The notes beneath the pieces were generated by a model that was not told the origin of the DNA, did no database searches, and was given only the letters and a program-made list of their open reading frames with translations. From Clostridia bacterium (lineage in GTDB: Bacteria; Bacillota; Clostridia; RGIG6154): a DNA stretch of 37,648 nt. This document shows, piece by piece, positions 24,697 to 33,000 of the stretch (positions are counted from its first letter, which is position 1; each line of letters begins with the position of its first letter). Location: NCBI GenBank assembly GCA_017409875.1, contig JAFQRW010000022.1:72673-110320 (forward strand), written 5' to 3'. A program made the translations under genes and the position numbers.

Positions 24697-25476
24697 CTAT
24701 ACTTTAAGAACAGGCTTAACAAGTTTTAGAGCTTTTATCAGCTTAATACCGTATTCTTGTGCAAGTATTTTGCCCTGTGTTTCTGCCTGATCATCTAAAA
24801 ACGCATCAGGAGTGTGTGCATCACATCCGAGTATAACATCGTTTCCGGTCTTTGATGCTATTTCCCAAAACTCTTTATTAGGATAATTCCTGTTATCTTT
24901 GAGACCGAGCATGTTTATTTCAAGTGGGATATTAAGCATTTTTGCTGCCTGACAAAGTCTTGACATTTCAAATTTATAAAGAGATAAATCATTATCGTAG
25001 TTTATGAGGTCAGGGTGTGCTAAGCAAGAAAATACTCCTGTTTTCATACCTTCAATGGTTTGATTGACATAATCGACTAACATTCCCTTATCTTTAGTAT
25101 TAATTACAACATAAGGCTCATTAATTTCATCATTTAAAAAATGTTGACCTAAAATCAGATAATCACATTCAAACTGCAATATAAACTTAAGAGTTTTTTC
25201 AAAATACTTGGGATAATATTCCATTTCATACCCTATATATATTTTTATATCGTCTTTGTACTCTCGCTTAAGCTTCAAAATTTCATTTACGTAGCTTTCA
25301 GTTTCATTTGGATGCATTCTGTATGTTGAATAATAATCCCCGTCAAATATGTAAGGACTATGATCAGAAAATCCCAAAATTTTAATACCTGCTTTTATTG
25401 CATTTTCCACATATTGTTTAACATCACCGTCTGCATGCCTGCAAAGCGATGTATGTGTATGATAGTTTGCATACAT
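24697..25476 (-). CDS. PHP-domain phosphoesterase, histidinol-phosphatase-like
   Basis: A 259-residue PHP-fold metallophosphoesterase. The metal motif HTH is in MYANYHTHTSLCRHADG (H6, H8). GFSDHSPY supplies the next ligands, and ILGCDAHTPDAF near residue 230 is the C-terminal DxH motif. Such proteins are annotated as HisK-type histidinol phosphatases, but no his genes are present, so another phosphoester is possible. The start at 25476 follows GGGGGGA. It occupies the position below ybaB where recR is usually found. Confidence 0.87.
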   Translation of the reverse strand: MYANYHTHTSLCRHADGDVKQYVENAIKAGIKILGFSDHSPYIFDGDYYSTYRMHPNETESYVNEILKLKREYKDDIKIYIGYEMEYYPKYFEKTLKFILQFECDYLILGQHFLNDEINEPYVVINTKDKGMLVDYVNQTIEGMKTGVFSCLAHPDLINYDNDLSLYKFEMSRLCQAAKMLNIPLEINMLGLKDNRNYPNKEFWEIASKTGNDVILGCDAHTPDAFLDDQAETQGKILAQEYGIKLIKALKLVKPVLKV

Positions 25477-25553
25477 TAAAATCCCCCCCAAGCAAAGATT
25501 TGTCCCAATAACTAAAAGAAAAGTATATCGCAGAAACTACGATATACTATGTT

Positions 25554-25904
25554 TTACATAAGTCCCGGTATGTTAAGTCCACCTGTAATTTTGCTCATTT
25601 GTTCTGCGGAAATCTTTTCAGCTTTAGAAAGTGCCTCTCTTACAGCACTTAAAACCAAATCTTCAAGCATTTCAACATCATCAGGGTCAACCGCCTCGGG
25701 ATTAATTTTGATTGAGATAATTTCTTTTTTTGCATTTGCAGTAACTGATACCATTCCACCGCCTGCAGATGCTTCACAGGTTAAAGTATCTAATTCTTCC
25801 TGCATTTTTATCATATCCTGCTGCATTTTCTGAGCCTGTTTCATCATCTGGTTGAAATTTGCTCCTCCCATGCCGCCGCCCATTGGGAATCTGTTTTTAG
25901 CCAT
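25554..25904 (-). CDS. YbaB/EbfC family nucleoid-associated protein
   Basis: A 116-residue DNA-binding protein of the YbaB/EbfC family. The Met/Gln-rich N-terminus ends in a coiled helix ([21 protein letters not shown]). Then follow [40 protein letters not shown], the tweezer-fold core, and a C-terminal helix. The start at 25904 is chosen because AAAGG lies nine bases upstream; upstream ATGs lack spacing. It lies just after dnaX, as in many bacteria. Confidence 0.93.
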   Translation of the reverse strand: MAKNRFPMGGGMGGANFNQMMKQAQKMQQDMIKMQEELDTLTCEASAGGGMVSVTANAKKEIISIKINPEAVDPDDVEMLEDLVLSAVREALSKAEKISAEQMSKITGGLNIPGLM

Positions 25905-25917
25905 TTTTGTCATCCTT

Positions 25918-27498
25918 TCACTCTTCTTCAATAGTTACAATATCGGGGAATTTCTGAGCAAGCTCTTCCAAAGAATGTGTGTTTACTTTCTTTGGTGCTT
26001 TGTCGCCAAGACTTGATTCACTTCTTAAAACAAACCTTGCTGTGTAATCATTTCCCGTAATCTGTTTAAGCTGTTTTTCAATATATTTCGCATTATCATA
26101 ATTGTCAACCATACTTTTTAAGAATTTCTTGTCATCGTCAAATATAATCACGAACACCCCGTCATTTGCAACAGGTGCTGCAGACTTTAAAGCACTGCTA
26201 AGCTGCATTTTTTTATCTTTTAAAGCGCTGTCTATTAATTCAAGCCATACATCAGTAATTTTAGAAGAATCAACTTTAGAAGATTCTTGTTTTTCTTCAA
26301 TTTTCTCCTCTTTATCTTCCTTTTTCTCTTCCTGCTTGGCTGGTGTTTCATAAACAGGTTGGTCATACTCAGGAGGCAAAGCATAGCTTAAAGTCTCTTT
26401 TTTAGCAGGTGTTTCTTTAACACTCAGTGTAACTATCCCAGCTTCAAGCATAACCTTAGGATTGGGACTTTCCTTTTGTGTTTTATACAAACTGCTTAAG
26501 TTTTTTATAATATTTGTGATTTCCTCAGTTTTAAATTTCTTCGCCTGAGATACAAATCTGTGCGCTCTTTCTTTTGCCATCTGCAATACACTTTCAGGTT
26601 TTTTTACTAAAAGGGCAATTAACAGGCATCTGAAATGCTCTATTAGATATGTTGTAAGCAAGATAGGGTCTCTTCCCTCTCTTATCGTTTCTTCAATTTT
26701 CTCTAAGCACACACCCATATCGTTGCTGCAAATTGCATCTGCAATTTCAAACAATGTATTATCATCTGCAATACCTAAAATTTTAGTAACAATTTCACCT
26801 GAAATATCCCCATTTGCAAACGATACACATTTATCTAAAATAGCCAGACTGTCTCTCATGGAACCGTCTGCTGCATAAGAGATTACATTTAATGCTTCGT
26901 CATCTATTTTTACATTCTTTTCGTCACATACAAATCTGATTCGCTTTTTTATGTCCTCAGATGATATTCTTTTAAAATCAAATCTCTGGCATCTTGATAA
27001 AATAGTTGCCGGCACTTTGTGATATTCAGTAGTCGCCAAAATAAATATTACGTGTTCAGGAGGTTCTTCCAATGTTTTCAAAAGAGCATTAAATGCACCG
27101 GTTGACAACATATGCACTTCATCAATAATGTACACTTTATACTTAAGCATTGTAGGCGGATACATAACCTCATCACGAATATCACGTATATTTTCAACAC
27201 TTGTATTAGATGCTGCATCAATCTCAACAACATCAATAGCTGTTCCTGCCATAATACTTTTACACGATTCACATTCATTGCAAGGATTCGCGTTTTGAGG
27301 GTTCTCACAGTTAACAGCTCGTGACAAAATACGGGCAGTACTTGTCTTACCCGTGCCTCTTGTTCCGCAGAAAAGATAAGCATGCGAAACCTGACCTGAT
27401 TCAATTTGATTTTTCAGTGCCTGAACAATATGCTCCTGACCAATCATATCATCGAATATTTCAGGTCTGAACTGTCTGTATAAAGCCTGATATTCCAT
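25918..27498 (-). CDS. dnaX: DNA polymerase III subunits gamma/tau
   Basis: A 526-residue clamp-loader ATPase that assembles the beta clamp and links the replicative polymerase to the helicase. Walker [10 protein letters not shown] begins at residue 45; the four-Cys zinc module is at C64, C73, C76 and C79. [11 protein letters not shown] is Walker B, and a sensor region SRCQRFDF follows. A Lys/Glu-rich linker near 385-405 divides the ATPase part from the tau-specific C-terminal part. The start at 27498 ([12 protein letters not shown]) is the family start. The SRP RNA gene lies immediately upstream. Confidence 0.96.
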   Translation of the reverse strand: MEYQALYRQFRPEIFDDMIGQEHIVQALKNQIESGQVSHAYLFCGTRGTGKTSTARILSRAVNCENPQNANPCNECESCKSIMAGTAIDVVEIDAASNTSVENIRDIRDEVMYPPTMLKYKVYIIDEVHMLSTGAFNALLKTLEEPPEHVIFILATTEYHKVPATILSRCQRFDFKRISSEDIKKRIRFVCDEKNVKIDDEALNVISYAADGSMRDSLAILDKCVSFANGDISGEIVTKILGIADDNTLFEIADAICSNDMGVCLEKIEETIREGRDPILLTTYLIEHFRCLLIALLVKKPESVLQMAKERAHRFVSQAKKFKTEEITNIIKNLSSLYKTQKESPNPKVMLEAGIVTLSVKETPAKKETLSYALPPEYDQPVYETPAKQEEKKEDKEEKIEEKQESSKVDSSKITDVWLELIDSALKDKKMQLSSALKSAAPVANDGVFVIIFDDDKKFLKSMVDNYDNAKYIEKQLKQITGNDYTARFVLRSESSLGDKAPKKVNTHSLEELAQKFPDIVTIEEE

Positions 27499-27524
27499 TC
27501 GCTTCACCTACAAAAAAAATAATA

Positions 27525-27793
27525 CGCTATACAGCCCGACTTTGAAAAAGAAATATGTGCGTTTATTAAGGCCTTTGCTCAAACAGAGCTACCTTACATC
27601 ACATCACAGGTTTTACTTATTGCTGCTCGGTTCCCCGCCTGACAAGGTTCGTAAATTGCGATTGTGCAAGACTCTGCTCTCAACACAAAAAACAAAACAA
27701 CAGCCACACATTTCAGTCCCGAGGCCGGGCGTTCACCCTTGCTACAGCGGATTGCAAGTACAGGGCACCGCTACCTCCCCGGTTAGTATAGCT
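27525..27793 (-). ncRNA. ffs: Signal recognition particle RNA, large bacterial type
   Basis: The S-domain motif is plain on the minus strand: CTTGTCAGG, a variable trinucleotide, then GGAACCGAGCAGC, the 4.5S/SRP apical loop. The 5' part (GGGAGGTAGCGGTGCCCTGTACTTGC) is the Alu domain of the large Firmicutes type. The two ends pair: GCTATAC near the 5' end with GTATAGC at 27526-27532, giving a length near 269 nt. A T run at 27508-27520 follows the 3' end. Its place directly upstream of dnaX is conserved in Firmicutes. Confidence 0.9.
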
Positions 27794-27928
27794 TTGGTTA
27801 TTTAAGCCATTTGGCATAAATACTGTTTCAAAAACATTACCACACTAAAAAGCGGTAATAAAAGTAGTTTTTGTGTTTTATAGAATTTAATTCAAATGCC
27901 ACAAAAACATTTTGAACACTTGAATAAA

Positions 27929-27957
27929 ATTGTATCACAAAATATTAAGATAGTCAA
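27929..27957 (-). promoter_or_regulatory. Candidate SRP RNA promoter
   Basis: TTGACT (27952-27957) and TACAAT (27929-27934) with a 17-base spacer on the minus strand. The RNA 5' end inferred from pairing is about 130 bases further on, so a processed leader or a nearer promoter is possible; TTGTGG/TATAAA with a 16-base spacer near 27870-27900 is a weaker candidate. Confidence 0.5.
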
Positions 27958-28002
27958 GAAAACAAAGAAAAATGTTGAGCATATAAACGACAAATTACGT
28001 TT

Positions 28003-28094
28003 CTTTTTGCCCTCTTATGGTTCAAGTCCCTCTTAATTTACAAAACAAAAAAGACACCTCAGGGTGTCTTTTTCGTTTTGGTGCGGGCGAAGGG
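28003..28094. repeat. 92-bp direct repeat, copy 1
   Basis: The segment is identical to 28207-28298, 204 bases away. It contains a tRNA-TPsiC-like GGTTCAAGTCC on the plus strand, a GACACC/GGTGTC terminator hairpin with T runs (28053-28068), and the last 16 bases of a tRNA-Leu acceptor (28079-28094, minus strand). The tRNA homology then ends abruptly, so this copy contains no complete gene. Confidence 0.85.
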
Positions 28095-28206
28095 TACGCA
28101 GCTTGCTTTGCAATCTGCCCTGCTTGCCGACCGCAAACTATTGTTTGCAGTACCCGCCTGCGCATCAAAAAGCTGAAAACTTGCCTTTTGGCAACTTTTC
28201 TTGTCG
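28095..28206. repeat. Structured 112-bp spacer between the repeats
   Basis: This non-coding stretch is rich in short hairpins: GCAAAC/GTTTGC around TATT, TTGCC/GGCAA around TTTT, and GGGTAC (end of copy 1) with GTACCC. It is GC-richer than its surroundings and looks like a palindromic dispersed repeat unit. I see no coding or known RNA motif. Confidence 0.4.
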
Positions 28207-28298
28207 CTTTTTGCCCTCTTATGGTTCAAGTCCCTCTTAATTTACAAAACAAAAAAGACACCTCAGGGTGTCTTTTTCGTTTTGGTGCGGGCGAAGGG
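28207..28298. repeat. 92-bp direct repeat, copy 2
   Basis: The second copy of the repeat. Here the acceptor-end homology continues without a break into the tRNA-Leu 3' half, so this copy is probably the original terminator region of the tRNA gene. Its hairpin at 28257-28272 would end the tRNA transcript. Confidence 0.85.
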
Positions 28299-28332
28299 AC
28301 TTGAACCCCCACGGTTGCCCACTAGATCCTAA
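28283..28332 (-). tRNA. 3' half of tRNA-Leu(UAG): attachment site of an integrated element
   Basis: On the minus strand the 50 bases run from TTAGGATCTAG (the TAG anticodon and 3' anticodon arm), through a variable arm with TGGGCAACC, the TPsiC arm GGGGGTTCAAGTCCC, to the acceptor TTCGCCCGC with encoded CCA. It is a class II tRNA (long variable arm), as expected for leucine. The 5' half should follow at 28333 but the sequence there (TGGTTATATAGC on the plus strand) is unrelated. The gene is not functional. This is the footprint left when an element recombines into the tRNA 3' end. Confidence 0.85.
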
Positions 28333-28337
28333 TGGTT

Positions 28338-28387
28338 ATATAGCATATGTGAAAGAATTATATTTCTTTTGCATATGCTATTTTTTA
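28338..28387 (+). terminator. Terminator at the element boundary
   Basis: ATAGCATATG and CATATGCTAT form a long stem over an inner GAAAGA/TTTCTTT pairing, followed by six T on the plus strand. No plus-strand gene lies just to the left, so it seems to insulate the element operon from read-in from the chromosome. Confidence 0.7.
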
Positions 28388-28437
28388 TCCAATTACAAAA
28401 ATGTTATTGGATAAATGATGAAATTTAGTCAAAATCA

Positions 28438-28466
28438 TTGATAATATTGGAAAACTATGCTATAAT
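28438..28466 (+). promoter_or_regulatory. Promoter of the leader-RNA/ligase/adhesin operon
   Basis: TTGATA (28438-28443) and the consensus TATAAT (28461-28466) with a 17-base spacer. Transcription would start at about 28473, exactly at the 5' strand of the leader RNA's first stem. Confidence 0.85.
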
Positions 28467-28471
28467 ATTTT

Positions 28472-28608
28472 ACGCTAGACTATACTCACTATAATGGGTG
28501 AAGTATATTTCCTGTTACAAAGTGTACGCTAATAAGGTAAAAGCGTACACTCTGACTAATCATACTTTGTAATGGGAAGTAGTGAGTAAGCGTCTAGCAA
28601 CCTTATCG
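28472..28608 (+). ncRNA. Structured leader RNA with pseudoknot (riboswitch or antiterminator candidate)
   Basis: All pairings are perfect Watson-Crick. P1: 28474-28480 with 28592-28598 and 28483-28489 with 28582-28588. P2: 28509-28512 with 28575-28578 and 28515-28523 with 28564-28572. P3: 28521-28529 with 28543-28551. The P3 loop ATAAGGT (28532-28538) is complementary to ACCTTAT (28600-28606) just past P1, giving a pseudoknot that closes the fold. The 5' P1 strand can also pair with GTGAAGTA at 28497-28504, an alternative hairpin. It does not match any riboswitch class I recognise, including c-di-GMP-I/II, SAM, THF, preQ1 and T-box. Confidence 0.75.
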
Positions 28609-28663
28609 TCAGAGCTTGTATGTTTTTCGTGCGTAGCTCTGAAATATGGGCTACGCATTTTTT
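28609..28663 (+). terminator. Conditional terminator with alternative hairpin
   Basis: TGCGTAGC and GCTACGCA (28630-28637, 28650-28657) followed by six T form an intrinsic terminator ahead of the first gene. TCAGAGC (28609-28615) can instead pair with GCTCTGA (28636-28642), which uses the end of the terminator's 5' arm and its loop. The alternative strand starts three bases after the pseudoknot strand. This is an expression-platform arrangement. Confidence 0.75.
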
Positions 28664-28678
28664 ATGGGAGTACATATT

Positions 28679-30022
28679 ATGAAAAAAGCAATTGATCAAT
28701 ATAAATTACCAAAAACAATCACAGATATTTTTATATACATAATGTTAACTGTATTCATCCTCTGCTGTGGTACAAGTGGATATTCTGGGATGTTTGAATC
28801 TAAATTTAATATATTTTGTTTTACTTGCGGCGGCTATGTGTTTATTACATTATTAATACTATTTGAGTTAATATTAATTGGGCATATTAAATTTGAACCG
28901 ACTAAATTAATAAAAAATATGGGTATTCCTCAAAAATTAGCTATCGTTTATTTGATTTTTACATGGTTATCAGCACTTATATCCCCTTATTTTCCCGACA
29001 CTTTAATTGGGGTCAGTAGATACGAGGGGGCAATAACGATATCAATATATTGTCTTGTTTTTGTTTTGGTTTCATATTTTGGGAAAATAACCAAGCATAT
29101 GATATATGTTTTTTCGGGAACTGTGACTATATTCTCTGTTATATGTATTTTGCAAATACACGGACTAAATCCATTTATGTTTTACCCAGAGGGGTATAAT
29201 TACAATGATGCATACATTGCGTATAATGGTCAATTCCTTGGCACAATTGGAAATACTGATACTGTAGCAGCTTTTTTATGTATTGCAATTCCAATATTAT
29301 GGATGTCTTTAATTCATTTAACTGATAAAAAAAGATTTTTTATTATTTTACCATTGATATTATCTATCTATGTGTTAGTTAAGATGTGGGTGCTTGCCGG
29401 AATTGTCGGCGTAGCTATTGGAACATTACTCTCAATTCCATTCTCTATTAAAATGACTAAAGCACAACGAAAAATTGTTTTGTTGACAACAAGCATTATA
29501 TTTATAGTTGGAATTGTAAGTATATATTTTTCCAAGACAGAAAGTGGTTTGTTTTTTGAAATAAGAGCGTTATTGCATGGAAATTTCGATGATGCATTTG
29601 GTTCTGGTAGAATGTATATTTGGAAAAGTGTATTAAAAGAAATACCCAAAAATCTTTTATTGGGGACAGGTCCGGATACGATGTTAAACACAAATATACA
29701 GCCGTTCATCAGATTTGATACACGACTCGATGCTTCCATTGTTGGGCAAATTGACATTGCTCATAATGAATACATAAATATACTTTTTCATCAGGGAATT
29801 TTTGCTTTTTTGTCATACTGTGCATTAATTGTTTCAGTTGGGTATGGTTGGCTAAAACATGGAAATCGATTTAAATATATAGGAATACTTGGGAGTTCAT
29901 TTATGTGTTATCTCATTCAAGCATTTTTTGGATTTAGTTCCTGTGTGGTAAGCCCACTTTTTTGGATGATAATGGCATTAATAATAAGCAAACGAAATAC
30001 TAAGGAGAATACATATGAATAA
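28679..30022 (+). CDS. O-antigen ligase/Wzy-like membrane protein
   Basis: A 447-residue polytopic membrane protein of the O-antigen ligase/polymerase superfamily (Wzy_C region). About eleven hydrophobic segments are visible. The large external loop carries FGSGRMYIWKSVLKEIPKNLLLGTGPDTML near 307-335 and AHNEYINILFHQGIFAFLSY near 360-378, the arginine- and histidine-containing pattern of these enzymes. Family members transfer lipid-linked glycans to acceptors such as polysaccharide or, in the PglL/O-OTase branch, protein. The ATG at 28679 follows GGGAG and lies 15 bases past the terminator T run. Its last codons overlap the next gene by eight bases (ATGAATAA). Confidence 0.85.
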   Translation: MKKAIDQYKLPKTITDIFIYIMLTVFILCCGTSGYSGMFESKFNIFCFTCGGYVFITLLILFELILIGHIKFEPTKLIKNMGIPQKLAIVYLIFTWLSALISPYFPDTLIGVSRYEGAITISIYCLVFVLVSYFGKITKHMIYVFSGTVTIFSVICILQIHGLNPFMFYPEGYNYNDAYIAYNGQFLGTIGNTDTVAAFLCIAIPILWMSLIHLTDKKRFFIILPLILSIYVLVKMWVLAGIVGVAIGTLLSIPFSIKMTKAQRKIVLLTTSIIFIVGIVSIYFSKTESGLFFEIRALLHGNFDDAFGSGRMYIWKSVLKEIPKNLLLGTGPDTMLNTNIQPFIRFDTRLDASIVGQIDIAHNEYINILFHQGIFAFLSYCALIVSVGYGWLKHGNRFKYIGILGSSFMCYLIQAFFGFSSCVVSPLFWMIMALIISKRNTKENTYE

Positions 30023-33000
30023 AAAACTAATAGCAATTAACATAGTATTAATACTACTAATTTCAATTTTTTCAAACGCAGTATTTGCAGCATCGGGTGT
30101 CGATGGCTCACAAGCAGCTCCTGGAGGTGTGAGTAGGCCAAATGGTGATGGCTCACAAAGTGTGAGTAATAACAGTTGTGGAGATAATGCTACTTGGCAG
30201 CTTGATGACAATGGAACTTTAACTATAAGTGGAACAGGAGACATGTATTCTTATACGCATGTGACACAACCTTGGAAAAACGAGAGAGAAAATATTAAAA
30301 CTGTTGTCATTGCTGATGGCATAACATCAATAAGTGATTGTGCGTTTTATGGTTGCTCAAATTTGATTGCTATAACCATTCCTAACAGTGTTGCTATTGT
30401 TGGCGAGCACGCTTTTCTTGCGTGTACTGGTTTAACAAATATTACATTTCCTGATAGTATAAATGAAATTGGTAAAGGTGCATTTTATCAGTGCAGCAAC
30501 TTAACGGATATTACGCTTTGTAACGGCGTTACAAGTATCGGCGGGCATGCATTTTATGATTGCAATAAATTAGAAAACCTTATTTTGCCTGACACTATTT
30601 GTAGTATAGGAGAATATGCATTTTATAACTGTACCAGTTTAACAAGCATAGATATACCAAATAGCATTACATATCTATCTAATAATATTTTTAACAATTG
30701 TGAAAATTTAGCAGATGTTTCATTGCCTACTAATTTAACAACTATAGGCTATATGGCATTTTGCGATTGTTCAAGTTTAAACAGTATAACTATACCTGAA
30801 GGTGTAACAACCATCGGATTTAGCGCATTTTCTGGTTGTAATAACATAAAGAATATCACAGTCCCAAAGAATGTATCAAGTATTGGCAGATGGGCATTGA
30901 TATGTGGCGAAAACTTAGAATTAATTAATGCTGATGAAAGTAGTCAATATTTTAAATCTATAGATGGTGTTTTATTTAGTAAAGATGGTACAAGAATTGT
31001 ACAATATCCAAGTGGCAGGAGCGGTGATTATACTATACCTACAGGCGTGACAAGAATAGGCATAGGAGCATTCAATGATTGTACCAAGTTGACAAATGTA
31101 ACTATCCCGGATGGTATAACTGACATAGAAATGGCGGCATTTCAGGAATGTACATCTCTAGAAAAAGTAACGCTCCCCGAATCTGCCGTAAATCTGAGTG
31201 AGCAGTTGTTTATGATGTGCACTAATTTGAAAGAAGTAAACATACCAAATGGTGTGACAGCTATCAAGGAAAGAACTTTTAATTCCTGCAAAAGCTTAAC
31301 AGAAGTAAACATCCCCGGCAGCGTAACCAGTATAGGTAGCCGTGCATTTATGGGATGTGATAATTTAATTGATATAACAATACCTGATAGTGTAACAAGC
31401 ATAGGAATGGAAGCATTTAAATCCTGTTGTAATTTAACAAATATTATCATTCCTGATGGTGTAACAAGTATTAGTGATAGCACTTTTAGCGGATGTAGTG
31501 GTTTAACAAATATAAGCATCTCGGATAATGTTCATACCATCGGAAGCAATGCTTTTAAAGATACTTATGTATATGATGATGAGAACTGGGAAGGAAATTT
31601 TTTATACTTTGAAAACTTCTTGATTCAAGCAAAAACCGACATTAGCGGAGAGTGTCATGTTAAGGAAAATACAAAAGGCATTGCAGGTTCTGCTTTTTCA
31701 GAGTGTCGTGCACTGACACACATATATATTCCTGAGAGTGTAACTTCTATCGGCAATAATGCATTTTATAATTGTAACAATCTTACAAGTATAATAATTC
31801 CAGAAGGATTAACTTCCATTGGCGGCGGTGCGTTTTATCAGTGCAGTAGTCTTGAAAATATAACAATACCTGAAGGAATAGCTTCGATTGATAAATCCAC
31901 ATTTTTGGGTTGTGATAATCTAAAAAGCATTACATTACCATCAACGATTAAAACAATAAATGATTATGCGTTCTCAAATTGTGATGCATTAATCGATGTG
32001 TACTATTCTGGCACACAATCACAGTGGAATAAAATTATAATTGCAGAAAATAATGAATATCTTTTAAATTCCAATATACATTTTTTAGGCACTGAGGAAG
32101 TTGAAAAGCATTTGGTCGTTGATGGTGCCGAATTAGATGCAGAAATTAGTCATTCCGGCAGCGGATGGGCATATCAACCCAATCAAAATGGAGGACAGAT
32201 AACTTTAAATGGTTATAACGGTGGTTCGATATATGCAAATTTCAATTTGTATATAGATGTTGCAATAGAAAATGAATCTATTATAAAAGCAGACAGAGAA
32301 TACGGGATATATGTTGAAGGCAATCTCGGTTTTGCAGTATCATCAAACAGAAAAAAGCATTCCAAACTTACAGTTTATGGCAGCAAAAATCACGAGGCAA
32401 TATATGTCACAAAAACATTAGCACCATCGTATGGGATAACTGCAATCGGCAATAATTGCCGTGCAATATACGGAAATCCGATTGACATTTCCAATAACCT
32501 TACCGCTTTTGTCGGAAACAATGCAAATGATGCAGTTATTGGAGAATATGATGAACATCAATATATTAGTATTACTGATAAACACTATCAGTTCTCACTT
32601 ACACTTGATGCAAATGGCGGCAAAGATTCAAACGGAGAATCAACACATAATGTTATATTTAGCTCGGCTACTCCTGCAACATTAAAGTTATTTGATTATA
32701 ATAATTTGTTTGAGAATGGTACTAAAAAACTAATCGGTTGGCAAGATAATAATAAAGATTTCTGCAAATACAATATTTATACATTTGATGCATACGATTT
32801 TGATGAAACTTTATATGCACTCTGGGAAGATGAAGAGCAGAAAGCTGTTTATTTAAATAATTATTATATGCCATATAGTTATGACGATAACATTGAATTA
32901 AATGGTGGAACTGTTATTGAACCTGTAAAAATCAACGAAGATTTTGTTCTTCCTAACATAACAAGACTTGGGTACATTCTTGATGGTTGGTTATCTTCTG

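Noticed and set aside
27542-27805. An 87-codon plus-strand open frame
   Set aside because: It is opposite the SRP RNA gene, which has clear S-domain and Alu-domain motifs and paired ends.
28079-28094. A second tRNA gene
   Set aside because: Only 16 acceptor-end bases match tRNA-Leu; no TPsiC, anticodon or D arm follows, so it is part of the duplicated repeat.
28472-28608. Self-cleaving ribozyme (hammerhead, twister, pistol or HDV)
   Set aside because: The stems and pseudoknot are clear, but none of the conserved catalytic core sequences of those classes is present.
30300-32090. Periodic repeats that might be a CRISPR array or tandem DNA repeat
   Set aside because: The periodicity (about 66-72 bases) is the codon-level trace of leucine-rich repeats; units are diverged and the frame is continuously open.
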